From: Chloroflexia bacterium
GTDB lineage: Bacteria; Chloroflexota; Chloroflexia; Thermomicrobiales; JALYUS01
DNA length: 11,884 bases
Assembly (NCBI GenBank): GCA_025924435.1
Contig: JAICIL010000119.1
Location: forward strand, 1-11,884
Reading direction: 5' to 3'
Shown here: positions 6,998 to 11,884 of the stretch, in pieces
Position numbering within the stretch: the stretch's first letter is position 1
Layout: every line of letters begins with the position of its first letter
The notes under the pieces: model-generated
Told to the model about the DNA's origin: nothing
Seen by the model: the letters and a program-made list of their open reading frames with translations, nothing else
The model's database searches: none
Program-made: the position numbers and the translations under genes

Positions 6998-7019
6998 GCC
7001 CGGTGCGTTGCGGGATACT
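6991..7019 (+). promoter_or_regulatory. Possible promoter of the Kelch-CPBP gene, overlapping the hicBA promoter
   Basis: TTGTCG (6991-6996) and GATACT (7014-7019) are spaced by 17 bases, each 4 of 6 to consensus. Transcription would begin near 7026, about 70 bases before the chosen GTG. The -35 box shares almost all its bases with the opposing hicBA -35. Confidence 0.35.
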
Positions 7020-7097
7020 TCCCGGTGCGGTGGCCCACTGTCGTGCCACCGGACGATGCAACGCCGCATGGCCCGCCGTCGGAAAGGACTTCCCCTC

Positions 7098-9128
7098 GTG
7101 TCTGCTGTACACCCGCTGATTGCCGCCTCCGTGGCGGGCGACATCGGCGCGCTGATCGCCCAGGCGGTCTTCGCCTTCGCGCTCCTCCTCATCGCCATCT
7201 GGGGCCAGATTTCGCAGGGGAACCGCGCCCTGAAGATGGGGCAGGACATCGCCTTCGGCTTCTTCGCCCTCTTCATCTGGTTCATCGGCGTCGCGCAACT
7301 GATCGGCGGGCAGGTCGGTGGCCTCGCGCTCGTCATCGTGACGATCCTGATGGGCACGGCGCTCTTCGACCCGATTCGCAAAGTGACGTGGGCGCGCATC
7401 CTGCCCATCGAGCCGGAGAGCCGGATGCACATGCTCGGCCTCGTCTGCCTCCTCTTCGCCATCGCCGTCTTCTTCCTCACCTCCGCCAGCGTCGCGGACC
7501 CGATCGGCACGCCGACCGATCGCGCCAGCGTCTACGACCCCGGCCAGCCGCGCGCCGCCAGCGGCATCTCCTGGAGTGGTTTCGACCCGCTGCCCGCGCC
7601 GCGCAAGAACATGGGCGTCGTCGCGGTCGGCGGCACGCTCTACGTCGTCGGCGGGGACGACGCGCGCGGCCCGACGAGCAGCGTGCTCGCCTACGACACG
7701 AGCCTGCGCGATCAGCCCGTGGCGGGGAAAGTCGCGCAGTGGGCGACGAAGGCGTCGCTGCCGGAGCCGCGCGCGAGCCTCGGCGTGGCCGTGCTCGACG
7801 GCAAGATCTACGCGGTCGGCGGCGAGCGGGACGGCGCGCCCGTCGCGACGGCGAGCGTCTACGACCCGGCGACCGACGCATGGAGCGCGCTGCCGCCCCT
7901 CCCGGAGGGGCGCACCGATCTCGCGGCGGCGGGCGCGAACGGCAAACTCTACGTCCTCGGCGGCACGACGGTCGCGGGGGCGGCCCCGGAGCGGCCCGGC
8001 CTCGCCACCGTCTCCGTCTACGACCCGGCGACGAAGCAATGGTCCGCCGCCCCGGCGATGCCGACCGCGCGGAGCGGCCTCGCGACCGTCACGGTCGGCG
8101 ATGTGATCTACGCGCTCGGCGGCCAGCGGGACGGCACGAGCCTGGCGGCGGCGGAGCGGTTCGACCCGCGCGCCAATGCGTGGTCCGCGCTCCCGCCGAT
8201 GCGCGACGCGCGCCGGAACCTCGCCGCGACGAGCCGCGAGAACACGATCTACGCGGCGGGCGGCATCGGCACGGCGGAATCCTCGAACACCCTCCAGGTC
8301 TACGACATTGCGGCGAATAAATGGAGCGGCGGCCCCGACCTCGTCGCGGGCAGTTCCGGCCTCGGGTTCGCGGCGGTGAACGGCAAACTGTACGCCGTCG
8401 GCGGCGCGAAGGATCAACTCGGGCAGATCGTCCCGCACGGCGGCCTGCTCTTCACGATCGGCGAGGCGCTGATTGTCGGCATACTCGGTGTCGTCTTCGT
8501 CGGCGTCGGCGTGCGGCGGACGCGCCGGGCCGCACCCGCGAAAGCGGCCCCGGCGCGGGCGTCGGCGGCGAACCGGGGGGTGATCGCCACGAGCACGGCG
8601 GTCGAGGAGGAGAGCGAGCGATTCGTCGGCGGCGTGCGCTTCATGTGGCGGCGCACGCCCGCCGAAATCCGCGCCCGCCTCGGCCTCACCGCCCCAACGC
8701 CCCTGACATTGCTCGTCGCGGTCGTCACGTCAGCAGTACTTGTTGGCGTGGCGATTGGCGGGCAGCGGCTGACGGCGCAACTCTCGCCGACGATCGCGGA
8801 GAATGTCCGCCGCATCAACGATCGGGCGCTCGCCAACATCGGCGGCCTCGGCGCGGCGGCGGTCGCGGCGATCCTGCTCGGCATCGGCGAGGAGGTGCTC
8901 TTCCGGGGGGCGATCCAGCCGCGCTACGGCGTCTTCCTCGCCGCGCTCGCCTTCGCCGCGCTCCACACGCAGTACGGCTTCCCGCTCGCGCCGCTGACCG
9001 TCTTCGCCATCGGCCTCGTGCTTGGCGTGGCACGGCGGTACACGAATACCACCGCCTCGATCCTTTCACACGTCCTCTTTGTTGCCGCGATGGTCACATT
9101 CGTCGCGACAGGTCTCTGGTCAGGATAA
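7098..9128 (+). CDS. Membrane protein fusing a Kelch propeller to a CPBP/Abi-type intramembrane protease domain
   Basis: A 676-residue protein. Four hydrophobic helices lie near residues 15-37, 53-71, 74-90 and 112-130. A Kelch region covers about 150-437: five blades with VGG or LGG and YDPAT..W signatures (VYDPATDAWSALPPLPEGR is typical) and a sixth split between both ends, as in closed six-bladed propellers. A fifth helix is near 447-472, followed by a basic Ala-rich linker. From about 533 comes a CPBP domain with EEVLFR (E598, E599, R603), FAALH (H623) and H658. The helix 1-2 and 3-4 loops and the linker are basic, so by the positive-inside rule the propeller faces outside. CPBP proteins are Rce1-like proteases, also linked to bacteriocin immunity. 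H658 is followed at +4 by Val rather than the usual Asn. The GTG start has GGAAAGGA 9 bases upstream; ATG at 7056 or 7068 would add 14 or 10 residues. Confidence 0.85.
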   Translation: MSAVHPLIAASVAGDIGALIAQAVFAFALLLIAIWGQISQGNRALKMGQDIAFGFFALFIWFIGVAQLIGGQVGGLALVIVTILMGTALFDPIRKVTWARILPIEPESRMHMLGLVCLLFAIAVFFLTSASVADPIGTPTDRASVYDPGQPRAASGISWSGFDPLPAPRKNMGVVAVGGTLYVVGGDDARGPTSSVLAYDTSLRDQPVAGKVAQWATKASLPEPRASLGVAVLDGKIYAVGGERDGAPVATASVYDPATDAWSALPPLPEGRTDLAAAGANGKLYVLGGTTVAGAAPERPGLATVSVYDPATKQWSAAPAMPTARSGLATVTVGDVIYALGGQRDGTSLAAAERFDPRANAWSALPPMRDARRNLAATSRENTIYAAGGIGTAESSNTLQVYDIAANKWSGGPDLVAGSSGLGFAAVNGKLYAVGGAKDQLGQIVPHGGLLFTIGEALIVGILGVVFVGVGVRRTRRAAPAKAAPARASAANRGVIATSTAVEEESERFVGGVRFMWRRTPAEIRARLGLTAPTPLTLLVAVVTSAVLVGVAIGGQRLTAQLSPTIAENVRRINDRALANIGGLGAAAVAAILLGIGEEVLFRGAIQPRYGVFLAALAFAALHTQYGFPLAPLTVFAIGLVLGVARRYTNTTASILSHVLFVAAMVTFVATGLWSG

Positions 9129-9170
9129 AATGGACGAGGGTCTAACGGTGTGTCGTCACGGACGGGAGAG

Positions 9171-9267
9171 TGAACCGCCAAGACGCCAAGGACGCCAAGA
9201 AATACGGAGAGCAAAGATGGAATGAACGTTTCTCCTTCCTCTTCTCCCTTGGCATCTTGGCGGTTCA
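9171..9267. repeat. Hairpin repeat of 9-base units, family C, copy 1
   Basis: Positions 9171-9191 and 9247-9267 are reverse complements at 20 of 21 bases. The left arm is tandem 9-mers (ACCGCCAAG, ACGCCAAGG, ACGCCAAGA). The outer ends read GAACCGC and GCGGTTC, as in the copy at 10761-10896, whose units differ mainly by GCCAAG to GCAAAG. It fills most of the gap between the Kelch-CPBP gene and the nucleotidyltransferase gene, and no other signal is visible in that gap. Confidence 0.85.
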
Positions 9268-9308
9268 GCAGACCTGCTCGTATGGAGACGGAAGTCGGGG
9301 ATGTGACG

Positions 9309-10739
9309 ATGGTGGGGGCTTGGCATGCGACACTGCGGGGCAACGCGGTCCTGACCGCGCTCCCGCGCCTGACGGAGCAGCCGTTCTACCTCGTCGGCGG
9401 TGCGGTGCGGGATGCCCTGCGGGGCGAAACGCGCATCACCGATTGGGACATCCTCGTCCCGCGCGACGCGCTGGCGATGGCGCGCCGGTTCGCGGACGTG
9501 ATCGGCGGGTCGTTCGTCCCCCTGCACGCGGAGCAGCCGACCGCCCGCGTCGTGCAGGCGGGCCGGCAATACGATCTCATCCAATATCGCGCCGAGACGT
9601 TGGAGGGGGATCTCCGGCGGCGCGACTTCACGGTGAATGCCATCGCCGTGGACCTGCGCAAACTGCTGCTCGGCGCGACCGAGGACGCCATTGACCCGTG
9701 CGGCGGCATCGCCGATCTCGATGCCCGGCTGCTGCGGCCTTGCGCGCCGGACGCCTTCCGCGACGATCCGCTGCGCGCCGTCCGCCTCTATCGCTTCGTC
9801 GCGACGCTGGGGTTCGCGCCGACCGCCGAGGCCGAGGCGATGGCGGCGGAGGTGGCCGGGCAATTACCGTCCGTCGCGCCGGAGCGGATCGCGGACGAAC
9901 TGGCCCGCCTCTTCGCCGTCCCCGGCGCCGCGCCCGCGATCGAGGGGTTGGCGCGGAGCGGCCTCTGGGAAGCGATCGTGCCGGAAGCGACCGCCGGGCG
10001 GGGGATGGCGCAGAGCCGCAACCATCACCTCGACGTCTTCGACCACGATACGGCGGCCTCCGTCGCGGCCGTCGGCTTCCTCAACATGCTGGACGACTGG
10101 GCCGCGCCGTACACTGACGATTTCCGCGCCTGGCTCGGCGCTTCGCTCGCGGGGGAGCGGACGCGCCGCTGGATCGTCCCGTTCGCCGCGCTCCTCCACG
10201 ACGCCGCGAAGCCGGCAGTCCGCACGGTCGGGACGGACGGGGAACCAGAATTCCCGCGGCACGAGCAGGCGGGCGGGCGGCTCGCCGGGCGGATCGCGGA
10301 GCGGCTGCGCCTCTCCCGCGCGGAGCAGAACCTCCTCGTCGCCGCCATCCGCCAGCATGGGCGGCCGCACGACCTCCCGGAGCATGGGCCGGAGCATCCG
10401 CTCCGGTTGATGGCAGTATTGGGTGATGCCGCGCCCGCCTGCATCATGGTGACGATGGGCGATCGCGCGACGGCGCGCGGCCCGAACCGCCCGCCGGAGA
10501 AGGTGGCGCGGGATATCACCTTCCTGCAAGGTTTGCTGCGCGACTTCTTCGGCACGTACGCCCCGCTCCTCGCCACGCCGCCGCTCGTCAGCGGCGATGA
10601 CGTGATGCGCGCCCTTAATCTCCGCCCCGGCAAGGAGATCGCCCGCCTCCTGCTCCGCCTCCGCTGGCGGCAATTGGCCGGGAAACTGGCCAATGCCGAC
10701 GATGCGTTACGCGTCGCGGCGATCCTGCGCGGATCGTAA
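9309..10739 (+). CDS. tRNA nucleotidyltransferase / poly(A) polymerase family protein with HD domain
   Basis: A class II nucleotidyltransferase of 476 residues: YLVGGAVRD (27-35), the metal-binding pair in TDWDILV (D45, D47), RRRDFTVNA (103-111), then DDPLRAVRLYRF typical of the neck. An HD domain follows, with LLHDAAKP (H297-D298) and RHEQAGG. Such enzymes add CCA or single A/C residues to tRNA 3' ends, or tail RNA; the HD part removes phosphates or cyclic phosphates in some. The family cannot be split further by eye. No second nucleotidyltransferase is in the window, so CCA addition is the simplest role. The ATG at 9309 has GGGG 8 bases upstream. An ATG at 9282 is possible, while a start at 9222 would place the repeat arm in the protein and is unlikely. 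The gene is flanked on both sides by family C repeats. Confidence 0.88.
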   Translation: MVGAWHATLRGNAVLTALPRLTEQPFYLVGGAVRDALRGETRITDWDILVPRDALAMARRFADVIGGSFVPLHAEQPTARVVQAGRQYDLIQYRAETLEGDLRRRDFTVNAIAVDLRKLLLGATEDAIDPCGGIADLDARLLRPCAPDAFRDDPLRAVRLYRFVATLGFAPTAEAEAMAAEVAGQLPSVAPERIADELARLFAVPGAAPAIEGLARSGLWEAIVPEATAGRGMAQSRNHHLDVFDHDTAASVAAVGFLNMLDDWAAPYTDDFRAWLGASLAGERTRRWIVPFAALLHDAAKPAVRTVGTDGEPEFPRHEQAGGRLAGRIAERLRLSRAEQNLLVAAIRQHGRPHDLPEHGPEHPLRLMAVLGDAAPACIMVTMGDRATARGPNRPPEKVARDITFLQGLLRDFFGTYAPLLATPPLVSGDDVMRALNLRPGKEIARLLLRLRWRQLAGKLANADDALRVAAILRGS

Positions 10740-10760
10740 AGTGTCGGACGGGTATCGGTT

Positions 10761-10896
10761 GAAGCCGGGGAGAACCGCAAAGGCGCAAAGGACACGAAGG
10801 ACGCAAAGAGGGAAAGGAGGGGACGGAGTAAGTACATACTTCTCTTTCCCATCTTTTCTTTGCGTTCTTTGCGCCTTTGCGGTTCTCCCCGGCTTC
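10761..10896. repeat. Hairpin repeat of 9-base units, family C, copy 2, with 30-bp perfect arms
   Basis: Positions 10761-10790 and 10867-10896 are perfect reverse complements (30 bp), opening GAAGCCGGGG and closing CCCCGGCTTC. Further in, units such as GGCGCAAAG, GACACGAAG and GACGCAAAG on the left face TTCTTTGCG-type units on the right, less exactly. The element begins 21 bases after the nucleotidyltransferase stop codon. In RNA it would form a very long hairpin that could protect or end that transcript. Confidence 0.9.
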
Positions 10897-10927
10897 GCCC
10901 GGTTTCGAGCCAATTTTGCGGAATGTC

Positions 10928-10956
10928 TTGACAAAATTGATTGGTGGTCGTACACT
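10928..10956 (+). promoter_or_regulatory. Strong sigma-70 promoter with no clear gene downstream
   Basis: TTGACA (10928-10933, perfect) is followed after exactly 17 bases by TACACT (10951-10956, 4 of 6). The predicted start is near 10963. The -10 lies in the repeated word GTACAC (10950-10955 and 10963-10968) around the short dyad ACACTGTGT, which could be an operator. AGGAGG at 10969-10974 is not followed by ATG, GTG or TTG at a usable distance. Confidence 0.6.
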
Positions 10957-11001
10957 GTGTCCGTACACAGGAGGCGGCACTGCGGAACGGCGAGGGGCGC
11001 T

Positions 11002-11058
11002 GGGATGCTCCCCCTGGGGAGTCCCGAACGAGCCGAGGCTGTGGGCGGATCGTTCGGG
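11002..11058 (+). other. Two mutually exclusive GC-rich hairpins
   Basis: Hairpin 1 spans 11002-11025, with stem GGGA/TCCC, a 2-base bulge, then CTCCCC/GGGGAG over a 2-base loop. Hairpin 2 pairs 11023-11031 (CCCGAACGA) with 11050-11058 (TCGTTCGGG), a perfect 9-bp stem with an 18-base loop. Bases 11023-11025 are needed by both, so both cannot form fully at once. This is the geometry of an RNA switch, but no ligand or sensor is recognised. Confidence 0.4.
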
Positions 11059-11352
11059 GCCGGGAACACTCCAAGGCCTTTACCCGTCCTGCTGGATTGT
11101 CCAATCGGCGAGGCGCGAGGGTCAGCGACGCGCACGGGCGGACGATGACGAAGTGACCGGGACTCCTTCTGGGTACATGATGGACCTCCCGCTTTCGCTC
11201 TATTCTGTCGCGGTCGCGCGGTGTTGGCCGGACAGGTGGGCGAGTCGGCGGCAATGTCCTCAGGTATCCGGTTTCGTTTTGACCCGAGTGGCGACGCTCG
11301 CGGAACCGAGACACTCCTCCCCCCTCTTCTTTCTGCCCTGGGCTGGTCGCGC

Positions 11353-11372
11353 GGTCTGGGGCAGACCCTTTT
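11353..11372 (+). terminator. Terminator-like hairpin
   Basis: GGTCTG (11353-11358), loop GGG and CAGACC (11362-11367) form a perfect 6-bp stem followed by CTTTT (11368-11372). The stem is short and the T-run only four, so strength is uncertain. It would end a transcript of about 410 bases from the promoter at 10928-10956. Confidence 0.45.
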
Positions 11373-11376
11373 AACA

Positions 11377-11454
11377 GTAGTCAGAAACGGTAACGAGCAG
11401 CCGGGCGGTTGCTCAAGGTCCCAACTGCCCGTTGTCCTTCTGGCCACTGACTAC
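11377..11454. repeat. Decayed inverted repeat
   Basis: Outer arms GTAGTCAG (11377-11384) and CTGACTAC (11447-11454) are exact complements. Inner arms CGGGCGGTTG (11402-11411) and CAACTGCCCG (11422-11431) pair at 9 of 10 around a 10-base loop; the stretches between them do not pair. The right side has heptamer-like words (ACTGACT, ACCGACT), so this may be an eroded period-7 hairpin element like the one at 564-635, with different units. Confidence 0.5.
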
Positions 11455-11550
11455 CGACTGCTCCTGCCAATTCTTTAGATTCTTGTGCAGATGCATAGGA
11501 AATCCATCCCGACCCGCCCGTTTCGCCGTATCTTAATGCGGCTCTCGGTG

Positions 11551-11556
11551 TATACT
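11551..11556 (+). promoter_or_regulatory. Possible -10 box for the lipoprotein gene
   Basis: TATACT matches TATAAT at 5 of 6. No good -35 lies 16-18 bases upstream. Transcription would begin near 11563, leaving a leader of about 95 bases. The rest of 11455-11656 shows only a tandem CGGGTCCT at 11576-11591 and nothing else I can name. Confidence 0.3.
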
Positions 11557-11656
11557 TCGCGCGACGGACGACAATCGGGTCCTCGGGTCCTGGCGAACAA
11601 GCGGTTCGGCGCCATTCGGCGTCCGTGGCGTATTGCGGGTGCGAGAGGAGTGGAGC

Positions 11657-11884
11657 ATGGCCACAGTCACGACGTCCAATCGGGCAACACACGCGCGTGT
11701 CGGTCGCCGTCTCGTCCTGCGCGGCGTCGCGGCGGCGGGGGCGACCAGTGCGCTTGGCGCGCTGCTCGCCGCCTGCGGCGGCACGAGCGGCGCGACGAAT
11801 ACGCCGAAGGCCGCCGCGAGCAGCCCGGCGGCCGGTGCGGCGACGACCGCGCCCGCCGCTTCGAGCGCTGCCCCGGTCGCCACG
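11657..11884 (+). CDS. Tat-exported lipoprotein, probable ABC solute-binding protein (3' end outside window)
   Basis: The ATG at 11657 has AGAGGAG (11644-11650) 6 bases upstream, a good ribosome site. The 76 visible residues form a twin-arginine lipoprotein signal: GRRLVLRG (16-23, R17-R18), a hydrophobic Ala/Leu stretch, and the lipobox LLAAC with the lipidated Cys at 40, followed by GG. From residue 43 comes a Thr/Ala/Pro-rich linker of low complexity. The protein would be folded before export through TatABC, cut by signal peptidase II and anchored by the Cys. Proteins with this start in related bacteria are mostly extracellular solute-binding proteins of ABC transporters, but the binding domain lies beyond the window, so that is inference. 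The frame is open to the last base. Confidence 0.85.
   Translation, partial: MATVTTSNRATHARVGRRLVLRGVAAAGATSALGALLAACGGTSGATNTPKAAASSPAAGAATTAPAASSAAPVAT

Larger units (their letters stand above)
10963..11372 (+). other. Unassigned intergenic region, possible structured RNA
   Basis: Between the promoter at 10928-10956 and the terminator-like hairpin at 11353-11372 lie about 410 bases without a convincing protein. Open frames exist on both strands but run through repeats and lack family features and good ribosome sites. The 5' part holds strong stems: 11002-11025 (GGGA/TCCC plus CTCCCC/GGGGAG) and 11023-11031 with 11050-11058 (CCCGAACGA/TCGTTCGGG). A small GATTG/CAATC stem lies at 11095-11106. 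I looked for RNase P RNA, tmRNA, SRP RNA, tRNA and T-box core motifs and found none. It may be a novel RNA, a leader, or decayed sequence. Confidence 0.3.

Noticed and set aside
6858..7097. Longer N-terminus for the Kelch-CPBP protein from 6858
   Set aside because: It would overlap hicB and both predicted promoters and encodes no recognisable segment; the GTG at 7098 has a ribosome site.
9222..9308. Longer N-terminus for the nucleotidyltransferase from ATG 9222
   Set aside because: The added residues are encoded by the family C repeat, there is no ribosome site, and the family's N-terminus fits a start near 9282-9309.
11122..11178. 18-codon frame on the minus strand with GGGAGG 6 bases before an ATG
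   Set aside because: The ribosome site is good, but the peptide (Ser/Ala/Arg tail) is short and shows no recognisable pattern or partner.
10707..11447. 246-residue open frame on the minus strand
   Set aside because: It passes through the hairpin repeat at 10761-10896 and the end of the nucleotidyltransferase gene, with no family features or ribosome site.
11444..11450. GCCACTG word resembling part of a cobalamin riboswitch box
   Set aside because: The other conserved blocks of that riboswitch are absent, and the word overlaps the decayed inverted repeat at 11377-11454.
11533..11883. 116-residue Ala-rich frame on the minus strand
   Set aside because: It is the shadow of the Tat lipoprotein signal and linker, which has a clear ribosome site, twin-arginine motif and lipobox on the plus strand.

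Overview
The window is GC-rich, densely coding bacterial DNA. The suite fits a member of the Chloroflexota, perhaps near Thermomicrobia: strongly GC-biased third codon positions, frequent GTG/TTG starts, dispersed hairpin repeats built from short tandem units, a Tat-type lipoprotein start with a low-complexity Ala/Thr/Pro linker, and a small acidic protein of a type I recall from that phylum. This placement is inference; no rRNA or tRNA marker is present.

Layout. Positions 1-2701 (+) hold two translationally coupled polytopic membrane proteins that look like GT-C (family 39-like) glycosyltransferases. The first is cut by the window edge. Both carry a hairpin repeat read in frame. After a second C-rich hairpin repeat and a good promoter comes a stand-alone Hsp70 ATPase-domain protein of YegD type (2897-4267, +). 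It converges on a glycolate-oxidase-type flavoprotein (4276-6117, -) in which GlcD is fused to part of a GlcE-like domain. The two stop codons lie in one perfect 14-bp palindrome. Upstream of the flavoprotein on the same strand are an 80-residue protein of unknown function, a HicA toxin and a HicB antitoxin. These four genes could be one transcript, read from an extended -10 promoter near 6969-6997.

Divergent from hicB is a 676-residue membrane protein (7098-9128, +): four N-terminal membrane helices, an extracytoplasmic six-bladed Kelch propeller, then a CPBP/Abi-type intramembrane protease domain. This is the most unusual protein here, and its predicted promoter overlaps that of hicBA. Next comes a tRNA nucleotidyltransferase/poly(A) polymerase family protein with an HD domain (9309-10739, +). 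It is bracketed by two related hairpin repeats built from 9-base units.

Positions 10740-11656 hold no convincing gene. They contain a hairpin repeat with perfect 30-bp arms, the best sigma-70 promoter in the window (TTGACA-17-TACACT), GC-rich hairpins that exclude each other, a terminator-like hairpin and a decayed inverted repeat. The promoter has no obvious protein to serve, so an unassigned structured RNA is possible. The window ends inside a Tat-exported lipoprotein, probably a solute-binding protein.

The genes do not form one pathway. The most coherent candidate system is the divergent locus hicB-hicA-80-residue protein-glcDE facing the Kelch-CPBP protein. The second theme is the set of hairpin repeats that fill gaps and have entered two reading frames.
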